From assembly GCF_000758685.1 (NCBI RefSeq), contig NZ_CP009286.1:3502501-3566500 (forward strand): 64,000 nucleotides of DNA. Reading direction: 5' to 3'. The position numbers were made by a program, and so were the translations under genes. Positions within the stretch are counted from its first letter, which is position 1. Every line of letters starts with the position of its first letter. A model generated the notes under the pieces. That model worked only from the letters and a program-made list of their open reading frames with translations, did no database searches and was not told the origin of the DNA. This DNA comes from Paenibacillus stellifer. GTDB lineage: Bacteria > Bacillota > Bacilli > Paenibacillales > Paenibacillaceae. Shown here in pieces: positions 18,592 to 28,214 of this stretch.

Positions 18592-19215
18592 TCAAATAAA
18601 TTTTGCGGTTCCTCTATATTGAATAACGGCAGGAACGGAGGCGCCGTGAATAGGGCGGGTGAAATTTGGGAACGGCACGTATTGAGCGGGAGTCGGCGCG
18701 CGGAGGCAGGCGTGTTGAAAGAGGTTCCATGCAGTACCGGAAGCCTGATTGAACAGCTCGCACAGAATGGCGGTCGTCATGTAATTGTTGAGATTCTTCT
18801 CGTTATAGGAGCGGACAGCGTCCTGAAGCTGCTTCATCATCACAATGATCTTTTCCGGAGTGTTCAGCGCTTTCTGCTGGGGAATCACGATCCGTTCTCC
18901 GGATTCAGCGACGGACTGCCCTGCATCAACCTTCATCAAGGCGTTTCTTGCGGTAAAGTGCAGCCAGTAGAAGCTGCATTCGGACGACTTATAGCGGTAT
19001 TGGTTCGTAAGGGGCGGCATGAGCAGATACTCACCCTTTTGGACCGTGTAATGCTCCTGGTCTCCTCCGATATACAGGACGCCTTCAGTAACCAAAATCA
19101 ATTCATAATCGATCATCAGCCGGTTGAGATGGATCCACTCGGGGCTTGGAGCCATGAATTTTCCGGTATGTACCAGTTCAACAGGCGACTCGATCCGGAA
19201 CACGAATGCATGCAT
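18592..19215 (-). pseudogene. AraC-family regulator lacking its HTH domain
   Basis: A 207-residue frame matching the N-terminal ligand-binding cupin of AraC/XylS regulators (DYELILVTEGVLYIGGDQEH then VQKGEYLLMPPLTNQYRY) and the linker helices (NNYMTTAILCELFNQAS). Such proteins continue for about 100 residues with two helix-turn-helix units. Here the frame instead ends after an unrelated 45-residue tail, and the downstream membrane protein gene begins 10 bases later. The DNA-binding half has been lost, probably by deletion. It is divergent from the GH127 gene, which it probably once controlled. A residual sensor-only protein is possible. Confidence 0.65.
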
Positions 19216-19441
19216 CCGGGATTACACCACCATTTCTGACTTTTTTCCACCTTCGCATGATATATCACTTAATCAAATTATAATATTTGATTGATTTTTC
19301 CCACAAACGGAGCTTAGAACATCTAACTTTTTCACACAGATTCGAACTTCATGACATTTACCCTTCTACCTTCAGACGTTATGCTTGATCTGTAAACTAT
19401 CGCTGGCTGCAGCAGAACATGAAGGAGTGGAGACATAAGTT

Positions 19442-21790
19442 ATGGAGACGACAGGCAATCTTGCCCGCCCCCTTCCGCATATTCCGATCAGGGATTTCGG
19501 GCTTGACCGGGTGATTCTGAGTGATGAATACGCCGTTAATGCATTCGCAAGAGAATTGGATTATTTGAAAAACTATGATCTAGACCGTCTCTTGTCTGGC
19601 TTCCGGGAGACCCGGGGATTGACGCCCAGAGCACCGAAGTACCCCGGCTGGGAGGATACGGAAATCCGTGGGCACACGCTCGGCCATTATCTGACCGCCA
19701 TCTCTCAGGCTTACAAGCAGACGGGGGATGAAGAACTGCGGGAGCGGCTCGAGTACCTCATTGGCGAGTTTCAGCTCTGTCAGTTTGAGAACGGTTACAT
19801 TTCTGCCTTTGACGAAGCTTTGTTCGACCGGATCGAGAACCGGCAGCCCGCCTGGGTGCCTTGTTACACGATGCATAAGGTGCTGGCAGGCATTGTGTCC
19901 GTATATGAAGCAACGTCGAACGCGTCCGCACTGGAAGTTGCTTCCCGTCTCGGGGACTGGGTATCGGCTCGCACATCCAAATGGGATGACGAAATCCATT
20001 CCCTTGTCCTTTCGGTCGAATACGGCGGTATGAACGATTGCCTGTATGATTTATACCGTATCACCCGAAGCGAGCGCCATTTGGAGGCCGCCCATATGTT
20101 CGACGAGCTTACGCTGTTCACGCCCGTTCACGAAGGCCGGGATAACCTCCGGGGCAAACACGCCAACACAACGATTCCGAAATTTCTCGGAGCGTTGAAC
20201 CGTTACAACGTACTGGGTGAAAGCGAACGCTTCTACCTGGAAGCCTGCGAGAAATTTTGGGAAATGGTCGTCTTTCACCACAGCTACATGACCGGCGGCA
20301 ACAGCGAATGGGAGCATTTCGGGGAACCTGATCCCTTAGACCGTGACCGTTCCAACTTCACCTGCGAAACCTGCAATACCTATAACATGCTGAAGCTGAC
20401 CCGCGAGCTGTACGTCAATCAATATATCAGCTCAAGACTGGATTGGGAAGAAGCGGGCATCATATTGATTCAACAGTCGGAGCTTCCGGCCGGCGACCGG
20501 ACATCCTTCACCTTATCTGTGCAGGATGGCGTCACCTCCCCGCTTACTCTTCGCTTCCGGATACCTTCCTGGGCCGCGGGACCGATTGAAGCCGACGTTA
20601 ACGGACACCCAGAGAAGCTTGAGGCAGAGAACGGCTGGGCGATGTTGAACAAAACCTGGAAGGATGGCGATCAGATCATCCTCAGGCTGCCGATGACGGT
20701 CACCTTCTCCTCCCTCCCGGATGCACCGCATGTCGCGGGCTTCCGTTACGGGCCGTTCGTCCTCAGCGCCGCTCTCGGCTCCGACGACATGGAGCTGTCC
20801 TCTACGGGCGTTATGGTCAGCGTTCCGACCCGGAGCATGCTTGTGAAAGACTTCATCACTGTCATAGGCATGAGCCCGGAGCAGTGGCTGGCCGATCTCC
20901 CATCTCACCTGATGCGGGACAGGGACGGCAAGCTTGCCTTTACCCTCAAAGACACCGACGAGGACTCAAGGCTGGTGTTCACCCCCCACTACAGACAGCA
21001 CCGCGAACGATACGGCATCTATTGGCGGATCGTCGAAGAGGATTCGCTAGAACTGCAAAAGCATATTCTGAATGCCAAAGAGCGGGGCCGGACCGAGCGC
21101 GCCACCATTGACAGCCTGCCGGTCGGCAACGATCAATACGAGCTGCAGCATGGCGTCCGTGGCGAGGCGACCTCCGTCGGCACATGGGACGGCAGCAATT
21201 TCCGCCGCGCCGAGTCCGGCGGATGGTTCAGCTACCGGATGGCCGTCATACCGGGCCGGGACAATCTGTTGTCGGTGACCTATTTTGCGGGCAACTCCGG
21301 CAGGACCTTCGAGATCTATGCGGATGATGAGCTTATTGCCAGCGAGAAGCTGCAGGCGGAGGACAGACGCTCGTTCGTCGAGAAACACTATGTGCTGAGT
21401 GCCGGCATGATCGGTGACAAGACTGCTCTTGACATCAAGTTCGCTGCGCGGGAACAAGACAATGCGATCTTCGGCATTCTGAGAACGATGACCGCCTTTA
21501 ATTCGGACACCGGTATCGCCAGCTTGAGCTTCGAGGGCGCCGAAGCGGAGCATCTTCCCGATCTCGCCCAGCGCGAAATTGTGGTGAATGCAGCCGAAGA
21601 CCGGGCTGCTATCACAATGATGATTGCAGCCAATCATCCCGGGGCACTCGTCTATGTAGACGGCGTGCTGATCGATGAGTCGCAGCCCCGCTCCGTCAAG
21701 CTGACAGGAATGGAGACCGTCGTCCGACTGACGGTAACAGCGGAAGATTTCACCGCTTCCCGGGATTACCGGATCGTGATTCGGAAGTAG
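19442..21790 (+). CDS. GH127-like glycoside hydrolase with internal deletion
   Basis: A 782-residue DUF1680/GH127 protein (beta-L-arabinofuranosidase-type alpha/alpha barrel plus beta domains). Family blocks are clear: HTLGHYLTAISQAY, VPCYTMHKVLAGI, GNSEWEHFGEPDPL and TCETCNTYNMLKLTRELY. In relatives that block is followed by 60-80 residues that include the FWCC motif, two of the Cys that bind zinc and do catalysis in GH127. Here LTRELY runs directly into VNQYISSRLDW, which normally comes after the FWCC region. The reading frame is kept but the catalytic Cys pair is gone, so the enzyme is probably inactive. GGAG precedes ATG 19442. It lies next to a truncated regulator. Confidence 0.8.
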   Translation: METTGNLARPLPHIPIRDFGLDRVILSDEYAVNAFARELDYLKNYDLDRLLSGFRETRGLTPRAPKYPGWEDTEIRGHTLGHYLTAISQAYKQTGDEELRERLEYLIGEFQLCQFENGYISAFDEALFDRIENRQPAWVPCYTMHKVLAGIVSVYEATSNASALEVASRLGDWVSARTSKWDDEIHSLVLSVEYGGMNDCLYDLYRITRSERHLEAAHMFDELTLFTPVHEGRDNLRGKHANTTIPKFLGALNRYNVLGESERFYLEACEKFWEMVVFHHSYMTGGNSEWEHFGEPDPLDRDRSNFTCETCNTYNMLKLTRELYVNQYISSRLDWEEAGIILIQQSELPAGDRTSFTLSVQDGVTSPLTLRFRIPSWAAGPIEADVNGHPEKLEAENGWAMLNKTWKDGDQIILRLPMTVTFSSLPDAPHVAGFRYGPFVLSAALGSDDMELSSTGVMVSVPTRSMLVKDFITVIGMSPEQWLADLPSHLMRDRDGKLAFTLKDTDEDSRLVFTPHYRQHRERYGIYWRIVEEDSLELQKHILNAKERGRTERATIDSLPVGNDQYELQHGVRGEATSVGTWDGSNFRRAESGGWFSYRMAVIPGRDNLLSVTYFAGNSGRTFEIYADDELIASEKLQAEDRRSFVEKHYVLSAGMIGDKTALDIKFAAREQDNAIFGILRTMTAFNSDTGIASLSFEGAEAEHLPDLAQREIVVNAAEDRAAITMMIAANHPGALVYVDGVLIDESQPRSVKLTGMETVVRLTVTAEDFTASRDYRIVIRK

Positions 21791-22118
21791 CTGTTCTTCC
21801 GGTGCGGCCGCAGAATCGGCTTTGGAATTCAAGACAAGGTAATACGTTTAGGGTCAAAACGTATCGGGTAAAATTTGTCGGGTGAAACTCGGAGCAGCTC
21901 CGAAACCTTGCGGCGGGTACTGCCGGCCTATATGGCCCGTAGACCGCCCTTTTGCATTTATACGTCCAAACCTCAATCCCAACATACGAAACTTAAAATA
22001 ATTCAGAAATTTATGAATTTCACTTTATTATTTATTGTATTTTACACATCTATTTACATATAAGAAGGCCGAAATTACAATTAGCCTTAATTCTTCTTCA
22101 AGACAAGGAGAGCCCCGA
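21791..22118. other. Intergenic region without a recognised gene
   Basis: About 330 bases between the GH127-like gene and the Lrp-type gene. The left part is GC-rich with only short frames. The right part (about 21960-22080) is AT-rich and probably holds the promoter of the Lrp gene. No repeat, RNA gene or clear terminator was seen. Confidence 0.5.
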
Positions 22119-22559
22119 ATGGATGACATTGACCGCAGTATTCTGAATGAATTGAAAGCGAACAGCCGGATGACCGTCTCGGACATTAGCAAAAAAGTGA
22201 AGCTGTCCGTTCCAGCCGTCACGGAACGAATCCGCAAGATGGACGAATCGGGGCTGATCGAAGGCTATTCCGTCAAGATCAACCGCGCCAAGAGCGGCTA
22301 CAAGCTGCTGGCGTTCGTGCTCGTCGTTATTGACAGAACAGAGCAAATACCCGCTTTTCGGTCATTTGTTACGGAGAGCAGTGAAGTGCTGGAATGCCAT
22401 CATTTGGCGGGCGAATACGATTATCTGCTAAAGGTGCTTGTGAAGGATACGGAAGAACTGGAGACCTTTCTGACGCGAACGCTGAAGAGTGTTCCCGGCG
22501 TGATCCGCAGCAACACCATGATTTCATTGTCTTCGCTTAAGGAGAATTGGAACCGGTGA
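22119..22559 (+). CDS. Lrp/AsnC family transcriptional regulator
   Basis: A 146-residue regulator. The N-terminal winged helix is DDIDRSILNELKANSRMTVS then DISKKVKLSVPAVTERIRKM. The C-terminal RAM domain that binds amino acids and builds octamers is GYKLLAFVLVVIDRTEQIPA to VPGVIRSNTMISLSSLKE. ATG 22119 has AAGGAG eight bases upstream; the longer frame from 22035 lacks one. The next gene, a LysE-type exporter, starts 40 bases downstream, so this protein probably controls amino acid export in response to an amino acid. Confidence 0.9.
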   Translation: MDDIDRSILNELKANSRMTVSDISKKVKLSVPAVTERIRKMDESGLIEGYSVKINRAKSGYKLLAFVLVVIDRTEQIPAFRSFVTESSEVLECHHLAGEYDYLLKVLVKDTEELETFLTRTLKSVPGVIRSNTMISLSSLKENWNR

Positions 22560-22599
22560 TCGGGTGTCGTCAAACAAAACGATTAAAGGAGGGAACTGA

Positions 22600-23232
22600 A
22601 TGATGCTGCTGAGAGGTTTTAAATTTGGCCTGCTGCTGCAGCTTGCAGTGGGTCCGGTCTGTCTGTTCATCCTCGGCACCGCCTCTGCGAAGGGCTTCGG
22701 GGCAGCCGAAGCGGCAGTGCTTGGAGTCGCCCTTGTCGACGGACTGTATATTCTGGCCGCTCTGTCCGGGATTTCGCTGCTGGTCTCCCGTGGCAAGCCG
22801 GGGGCCTGGCTCAGCGTGCCGGGCGCTGCGGTGCTGCTGCTGTTCGGAGCCGACATGCTGGCATCTGCCGCAGGCTATCCCCTGCTTCCATCGCTTCCCG
22901 CTCATCAAGGGGTGTGGGGCGGAAGCTTTGTCCAAGCGCTGCTGTTGACTGCCGCGAACCCGCTGACCCTGCTCTTCTGGACCGGCGTATTCGCCGCCAA
23001 GACAGCCGAATGGAAGATGGAAAGTGGAGAACGCCTTCACTTTGGGATAGGCTGCCTTATGTCCACCGTCTTCTTTCTGACAGCCGTGTCCCTGGCGGGA
23101 GGCTTGGTGAAGCCGTTCATGACTCCGGGCTTAACCGGAGCGCTTAACGGAGTGATCGGGCTGGTGTTTCTAGGCTTCGCCTGGCGGCTAATTCATTCCG
23201 CGCTGCTTAAGTCCGGGGAGCCCACAGCATAA
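22600..23232 (+). CDS. LysE/RhtB family amino acid exporter
   Basis: A 210-residue membrane protein with six hydrophobic segments. The family signature is in the first helix ([20 protein letters not shown], with the Gly-Pro of LysE proteins) and in [15 protein letters not shown]. It exports an amino acid across the cytoplasmic membrane; which one is unknown. AGGAGGG lies before ATG 22600 (a second ATG follows at 22603). It forms a regulator-exporter pair with the Lrp gene upstream, and its 3' end overlaps the convergent YnfA gene by 26 bases. Confidence 0.88.
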   Translation: MMLLRGFKFGLLLQLAVGPVCLFILGTASAKGFGAAEAAVLGVALVDGLYILAALSGISLLVSRGKPGAWLSVPGAAVLLLFGADMLASAAGYPLLPSLPAHQGVWGGSFVQALLLTAANPLTLLFWTGVFAAKTAEWKMESGERLHFGIGCLMSTVFFLTAVSLAGGLVKPFMTPGLTGALNGVIGLVFLGFAWRLIHSALLKSGEPTA

Positions 23233-23533
23233 TGCACACCCCGATCAGACAGACTGCGGCGCCGATCCAGTCATAGAGATCAGGCGTCTTTTTCTCGACA
23301 AGCCATCCCCACAGAACCGCCAGAATAATGAAGACCCCGCCGTAAGCGGCATATACCCGGCCAAAGCCGGGAAAGCGCTGGAAGGTCGGAATAATGCCGT
23401 ACAGCACAAGAATCAATCCGCCCGCAAGTCCATACCAGGCCGGCTTCGATTCCCGGAGCCACAGCCAGACCAAATAGCCGCCGCCGATTTCAGCAAGTCC
23501 CGCCAGCACAAACAGAAGCATGGATATCGCCAT
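23207..23533 (-). CDS. UPF0060 (YnfA) family membrane protein
   Basis: A 108-residue protein with four transmembrane helices: [20 protein letters not shown], the [19 protein letters not shown] helix, [20 protein letters not shown] and [19 protein letters not shown]. This is the full usual length of the UPF0060/YnfA family, related to small multidrug resistance exporters. It is convergent with the LysE gene and overlaps it by 26 bases at the 3' ends. Substrate unknown. Confidence 0.9.
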   Translation of the reverse strand: MAISMLLFVLAGLAEIGGGYLVWLWLRESKPAWYGLAGGLILVLYGIIPTFQRFPGFGRVYAAYGGVFIILAVLWGWLVEKKTPDLYDWIGAAVCLIGVCIMLWAPRT

Positions 23534-23736
23534 TCGCGTCCTCTCCTCTCCGTCTCTCGTACGGGATTAATTCTGAGCTATCGGAAGTAATTTCTTTGTT
23601 TTTTCAGAAAATCCTCTAAAAAATGTCGAAAAACAGCCTCCGCTATAAAACATTTGGTTGAAGCTTGCATCTTCATTTGACATAATGAGTGAAATACATG
23701 ATACCATCAGCGAATCAGGACAAGGGGGAAGCTTCA

Positions 23737-24006
23737 TTGAAAGGAATCATTACCGTACTGGGCAAGGACAAGGTCGGCATCATCGCCAAGGTGTGCACGT
23801 ATTTGGCGGACAACAACGTGAACATTCTGGATATTTCCCAGACGATCGTTCAGGATTACTTCAATATGATGATGATCGTCGACATTTCGCTAGCCGAGAA
23901 GAGCTTTGAGGTTCTCGTTGAAGAGCTTCATCATGCCGGTGAGGAAATCGGGGTCGAGATCAAGCTTCAGCACGAGGACATTTTTAATATCATGCACCGG
24001 ATTTAA
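23737..24006 (+). CDS. ACT domain protein (UPF0237)
   Basis: An 89-residue single ACT domain: [20 protein letters not shown], then [20 protein letters not shown], then [10 protein letters not shown]. The family (UPF0237) has this exact length, which supports the TTG start at 23737, preceded by AAGGGGGAAG; the frame is open to 23689 but without a better site. ACT domains bind amino acids or other small molecules. It is 58 bases upstream of the UPF0210 gene; this gene pair is widely conserved and probably acts together. Confidence 0.88.
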   Translation: MKGIITVLGKDKVGIIAKVCTYLADNNVNILDISQTIVQDYFNMMMIVDISLAEKSFEVLVEELHHAGEEIGVEIKLQHEDIFNIMHRI

Positions 24007-24064
24007 TGCCGATTTAAGGGCGATTCATCGCCCAACAAAGAGAACAGCAAGCGGGAGGATTACG

Positions 24065-25423
24065 ATGATTTCACGGGTGGAAGTGCAGGAAACGAACAAG
24101 ATGATCCGCGAAATGAACCTCGATGTGCGGACCATTACGATGGGCATCAGCCTCATGGACTGTGCGCATACGGATTTGAGCGTGTTCAACCAGAAGATTT
24201 ATGACAAAATCACGAAGTCGGCAGAGAAGCTGGTGAAGACCGGCGAGGATTTGGAGAAGCAATTCGGCGTTCCGATCGTCAACAAGCGCATCTCGGTTAC
24301 GCCGATCTCGATTGCAGCCGGCGCTCTGAACACGGACACCTACGTACCGGTCGCCGAAGCGCTGGACAAGGCTGCACGAGAAGTCGGTGTCAACTTCCTC
24401 GGCGGCTTCTCCGCACTGGTGCAGAAAGGCTGCACGACCGGCGACCGCAAGCTCATCGAGAGCATTCCCGAAGCGCTCGCTGTTACGGAGCGGGTATGCG
24501 CCTCCGTCAATGTCGGCTCTTCGCGCAGCGGCATCAACATGGACGCCGTCAAGCTGATGGGCGACATCATCCGCCAGACCGCGGAGCGAACAGCAGACCG
24601 GGATTCCATCGGCTGCGCCAAGCTCGTCGTGTTCTGCAACGCCGTAGAGGACAACCCCTTCATGGCCGGAGCTTTCCACGGCGTCGGCGAACGCGAATGC
24701 GTCATTAACGTCGGGGTCAGCGGCCCAGGCGTGGTGAAGCGGGCCCTCGAAGAAGTCAAGGGCCAGGATTTCGAGACGCTGTGCGAGACAATCAAGCGCA
24801 CCGCGTTCAAGATTACGCGCGTCGGCCAGCTCGTCGCCCAGGAAGCCTCCAAGCGGCTTGGCGTTCCGTTCGGCATTATCGACCTGTCGCTGGCCCCGAC
24901 GCCGCTGATCGGCGATTCCATCGCCGAAATCTTCCAGGTCATGGGCCTGGAGGAGGCCGGTGCGCCAGGAACCACGGCAGCTCTAGCCATTCTGAACGAT
25001 AACGTGAAGAAAGGCGGCGTCATGGCGTCCTCCTATGTCGGCGGACTCAGCGGCGCGTTTATCCCGGTCAGTGAGGACCACGGGATGATCCAGGCCGTCC
25101 AACGCGGCGCATTGACGCTGGAGAAGCTGGAAGCCATGACCTGCGTCTGCTCCGTTGGCCTTGACATGATCGCCATTCCGGGCGACACGTCGAAGGAGAC
25201 CTTGTCCGGCATCATTGCCGACGAGGCGGCTATCGGCATGGTAAATAACAAGACGACAGCGGTCCGCCTGATTCCCGTCATCGGCAAGGGTGTCGGCGAG
25301 ATGGTGGAATTCGGCGGCCTGCTCGGCTACGCGCCGATTATGCCCGTCAACTCGTTCAACTGCGCCGGCTTCGTCGACCGTGGCGGCCGGATTCCCGCTC
25401 CGATTCATAGCTTCAAGAACTAG
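24065..25423 (+). CDS. UPF0210 (PFL-like, DUF711) family protein
   Basis: A 452-residue soluble protein matching the UPF0210/DUF711 family, related to anaerobic glycyl-radical enzyme-like folds but without a glycyl radical motif. Conserved blocks include [46 protein letters not shown] and [20 protein letters not shown] 24065 has GGGAGG upstream; the frame is open from 23906 only because it overlaps the ACT gene. Paired with the ACT gene in an operon. Biochemical role not established. Confidence 0.9.
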   Translation: MISRVEVQETNKMIREMNLDVRTITMGISLMDCAHTDLSVFNQKIYDKITKSAEKLVKTGEDLEKQFGVPIVNKRISVTPISIAAGALNTDTYVPVAEALDKAAREVGVNFLGGFSALVQKGCTTGDRKLIESIPEALAVTERVCASVNVGSSRSGINMDAVKLMGDIIRQTAERTADRDSIGCAKLVVFCNAVEDNPFMAGAFHGVGERECVINVGVSGPGVVKRALEEVKGQDFETLCETIKRTAFKITRVGQLVAQEASKRLGVPFGIIDLSLAPTPLIGDSIAEIFQVMGLEEAGAPGTTAALAILNDNVKKGGVMASSYVGGLSGAFIPVSEDHGMIQAVQRGALTLEKLEAMTCVCSVGLDMIAIPGDTSKETLSGIIADEAAIGMVNNKTTAVRLIPVIGKGVGEMVEFGGLLGYAPIMPVNSFNCAGFVDRGGRIPAPIHSFKN

Positions 25424-25563
25424 ACCTTCGCTAGTTTAAATCGGAGTTAACCTTTGAGCAGACCGAATTCACTCAAATAAAGTCATCTGAGTCCGGCCCT
25501 ACGAGGTACGAGCAGAGGCTTGTCCTGAGAATTGATTCGGTCAAAGTATTAGCAGAGCTGGGC

Positions 25564-25601
25564 TTCAATATCGGGGACCTTTTTCAATATCGGGGACCTT
25601 T
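25564..25601. repeat. 19-bp tandem repeat, two copies
   Basis: TTCAATATCGGGGACCTTT occurs twice head to tail between the UPF0210 gene and its terminator. Confidence 0.85.
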
Positions 25602-25610
25602 AATAACGTC

Positions 25611-25653
25611 AAAGAAGCTTGCTTCCATTATCTCCGGGAAGCAGGCTTCTTTG
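25611..25653 (+). terminator. Terminator downstream of the ACT-UPF0210 operon
   Basis: Stem AAAGAAGCTTGCTTCC / GGAAGCAGGCTTCTTT with one mismatch, followed by TTTG. It is about 190 bases after the stop codon. Confidence 0.7.
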
Positions 25654-25654
25654 T

Positions 25655-25753
25655 ATTTGTGCGATTCACGATTTGTGCGATTCACGATTTGTGCGATTCA
25701 GCAATCGGCATTCGTATCGGCATTCGTATAGGCATTCGTATCGGCATCCGCAG
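25655..25753. repeat. Two adjacent short tandem repeat arrays
   Basis: First array: ATTTGTGCGATTCACG, 16 bp, three copies at 25655-25700 (the last is shortened). Second array: CGGCATTCGTAT, 12 bp, four copies at 25706-25753 with changes in the third and fourth. They have no spacers and are not CRISPR. Confidence 0.85.
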
Positions 25754-25759
25754 CGGGAA

Positions 25760-25940
25760 TTAGGCTTTCTGGATGCCAAGAGTAGGAACTCCGGAAGTGA
25801 CATCGACAAACAGCACATAGTTCACGCCATCCGTTCCTTTCAGGACAATGCCCGGCTACGAGGATGCCGTCTCATTGTAGAACTTGACCGACTGTGCGCT
25901 CGCCGGCGGAACAGGCTGGGAAAAGCTCCGTCATCACGGT
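25760..25940 (-). pseudogene. Gene remnant of unknown family
   Basis: On the minus strand one frame reads SAQSVKFYNETASS, a TAG stop, then PGIVLKGTDGVNYVLFVDVT and SGVPTLGIQKA to a TAA at 25760. The coding look on both sides of the single stop suggests the 3' end of a decayed gene. It has no start, and the frame fades into stops above about 25940. I do not recognise the family. Confidence 0.35.
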
Positions 25941-25996
25941 TCAATCCCGCATGATCAGCTTAACCCATACATCAATGCGCCAAAATCATGTCACCT

Positions 25997-27484
25997 TTAT
26001 CCTCTGCTGCCTCCCTCGCCCGCCTGCCGTTGCCCTGCTCCTGCGTGCTGCTTGGAGCGGAGAAACCGGAGTCCGGTCAGAAGAGCGGCGACGAGACAGA
26101 TAGCGGCCGAGGTAGAGAATACTACATGCATGCCTGCCAGAAAAATATCCGGACGGCCCGGGATAAGACCGGTTACCCGGTGACCGGCAAGGCCGCTCAT
26201 TACATTGAACAAAGTCGTGGTAGCGATGGTGATGCCGACGACCATGCCAACATTGCGGACCAGCGAATTAACACTGCCGGCCGAGCCTAGCTGGGTGCGG
26301 GGAACCGTCGACATGACAAGCGAGTTGTTCGGCGATTGAAACAGGCCGCCTCCGATCCCGAGCATGGCGATCCATAATCCGACCAGCGTGATCGGACTGC
26401 CTTCATGAAGCTGCGCCAGGCCAAACTGGGCGATGACCATCACGATCAATCCCGCGAATGTCAGCAGTTCCGATCCGATCTTATCCGACAGCGCCCCGCT
26501 GATCGGCGCCACAATGACCATCATGATCGGGAACAGCATCAGGAGGAAACCGGCGGAGGACGGTGACAGACCGAGCATGTTCTGGGTATAGAAAGGCGAA
26601 ATAATATTGAAGCAGAAATTCGCGGCAAAGACCAGGAAGCCGCATAGAATGCTGACCGAGAACAGCGGGTTCCGGAACAGATTCAACTGTAGCAGCGGCT
26701 CCGGCTTGCGGAGCTCCACCCACAGAAAGGCTGCAAATGATACAGCAGCGACGACCAGCGACAGGATGATGCCTGTGTTGCCGTAACCGCTCTGCTGGCC
26801 GAGCAGCAGGCCGGCGAACAGGGCAACGATAAACACAGCGAACAGCAGGCTTCCAGAGACGTCAATGCGGGCTTTGACCCGGATCAGATCCTTCGGAAGC
26901 ACCTTCCAGCCAAATAGAATGGCGATCAGACCGATCGGTACGTTAACCCAGAAGATGTACTCCCAGCCCAGATTGGCTACAATAATACCGCCGAGACTGG
27001 GACCGGCGATGCTGCCGAGCGAAACGAAAGTGCCGATGAGGCCGAGCGCTTTTCCTCTTTCATTTGCCGGAAAAATATCCGTCACAATCCCCTGGCTGTT
27101 CGCCATGGTCATCGACGCACCCAGAGCTTGGACAATCCGTGAAGCGACCAGCAGCGGCAGCGTTCCGCTGAAGCCGCAGAGCAGCGAGCCGATAATGAAG
27201 ACAACCGTACCGATCTTGAACATCCGGATCTTGCCCGCGATGTCTCCCAGTCTGCCGAAGAACAGGATGACCGAGCAGATCGCCATCAAATAACCGGTCG
27301 TAACCCATTCCACTTGAGCCATCGGCAGCCCCAGTTTGCCGGACAGCACCGGGAGCGCTATATTCACAATACTTCCGTCCAGTGTGGACATAAATGTAAA
27401 CAAATTAAGGACAATCAAAATGATCCAGCGGCGCTTCTGCACGTCTGCATCTTCCTGATAGGTCGCCCGAGTGATCGAGCTCAT
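25997..27484 (-). CDS. MFS transporter, DHA2 (EmrB/QacA-type) drug exporter
   Basis: A 495-residue major facilitator with about fourteen hydrophobic segments. Signatures: MSTLDGSIVNIALPVLSGKL (motif D1 of DHA2), FGRLGDIAGKIRMFKIG (motif A loop) and GALGASMTMANSQGIV-like helix 5 (motif C region, ALGASMTMANSQ). Expected role is proton-driven export of drugs or toxic compounds. ATG 27484 has a G-rich GGGTGG site. It is divergent from a MarR gene, with two identical palindromes between them, so it is probably repressed by that MarR. Confidence 0.9.
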   Translation of the reverse strand: MSSITRATYQEDADVQKRRWIILIVLNLFTFMSTLDGSIVNIALPVLSGKLGLPMAQVEWVTTGYLMAICSVILFFGRLGDIAGKIRMFKIGTVVFIIGSLLCGFSGTLPLLVASRIVQALGASMTMANSQGIVTDIFPANERGKALGLIGTFVSLGSIAGPSLGGIIVANLGWEYIFWVNVPIGLIAILFGWKVLPKDLIRVKARIDVSGSLLFAVFIVALFAGLLLGQQSGYGNTGIILSLVVAAVSFAAFLWVELRKPEPLLQLNLFRNPLFSVSILCGFLVFAANFCFNIISPFYTQNMLGLSPSSAGFLLMLFPIMMVIVAPISGALSDKIGSELLTFAGLIVMVIAQFGLAQLHEGSPITLVGLWIAMLGIGGGLFQSPNNSLVMSTVPRTQLGSAGSVNSLVRNVGMVVGITIATTTLFNVMSGLAGHRVTGLIPGRPDIFLAGMHVVFSTSAAICLVAALLTGLRFLRSKQHAGAGQRQAGEGGSRG

Positions 27485-27517
27485 ATAACCACCCCGTTTT
27501 CTGCACTAATCATAATT

Positions 27518-27552
27518 GGCTGCATTTTGCACATGATAGGCTGCATTTTGCA
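27518..27552. repeat. 14-bp direct repeat in MFS/MarR promoter region
   Basis: GGCTGCATTTTGCA occurs at 27518-27531 and again at 27539-27552, 21 bases apart (two helical turns). It lies between the MFS start and the twin palindromes and may be a second regulator site or leader element. Confidence 0.6.
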
Positions 27553-27556
27553 TTTA

Positions 27557-27614
27557 GTTGCGTACGCAACCATTTGACTTCCAAAGTGTACTCCAATTTT
27601 GTTGCGTACGCAAC
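27557..27614. promoter_or_regulatory. Twin MarR-type operators
   Basis: The perfect 14-bp palindrome GTTGCGTACGCAAC occurs twice, at 27557-27570 and 27601-27614, 44 bases apart. Both lie in the divergent promoter region between the MFS exporter and the MarR gene. They are the likely operators of that MarR for both genes. Confidence 0.75.
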
Positions 27615-27737
27615 TGTTTTGCGGTAAAATTTTTGGTATTGCATCTATAGTATTGCTTCTATACCATCACCACTGTCTGGGGCACATATGTATCGCCTGT
27701 ACAGGCGTACGTTTGCTTCAGACCAAAGGAGCCCTCC

Positions 27738-28172
27738 ATGAACCCGAACGACACCTTCAGAAAAGAACCGATTGGACGGCTGATCTCCCATATTCATCGA
27801 TCCCAGCAGAAGTACTTGTCCCGTTCGCTAGGGGAATACGACATCGGCGGAGGCGGACAATACAGCTTCCTCAAAGCGATTCTTCATTCGCCCGGGACGA
27901 CTCAGGAGCAGCTGACCTGCGATCTTAAATTCGATAAAGCCACGACAGCACGCTCGGTGAAGCAGCTGGAAGAAGCCGGATATATCGAACGCCGGACAGA
28001 TCCGGGCGACCGGCGCTCTTATCTGCTGTTCCCGACGCGCAAGGCGGAGGAATTCCTGCCCGTGCTGCAGCGCGTACTGGATGAATCCAATGCCAAAATG
28101 ACGCGGGATTTGACCGAAGAAGAGAAGCAGCAGCTCACCCTGCTGCTTCAGAAAATCAGGCTTGATTTGTGA
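27738..28172 (+). CDS. MarR family transcriptional regulator
   Basis: A 144-residue winged-helix regulator. The recognition part is TTQEQLTCDLKFDKATTARS with wing YIERRTDPGDRRSYLLFPT, both typical of MarR. AAAGGAG precedes ATG 27738. The divergent MFS exporter and the paired palindromes upstream suggest it represses both genes and is released by a drug-like ligand. The YbaK gene follows 42 bases downstream. Confidence 0.9.
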   Translation: MNPNDTFRKEPIGRLISHIHRSQQKYLSRSLGEYDIGGGGQYSFLKAILHSPGTTQEQLTCDLKFDKATTARSVKQLEEAGYIERRTDPGDRRSYLLFPTRKAEEFLPVLQRVLDESNAKMTRDLTEEEKQQLTLLLQKIRLDL

Positions 28173-28214
28173 GGATATTTTTGTGAGCCTATTATTGAGA
28201 GGAGAGTTAAACCC

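Noticed and set aside
25655..25753. Possible CRISPR array
   Set aside because: Units are 12-16 bases and directly adjacent with no spacers; there are no cas genes.
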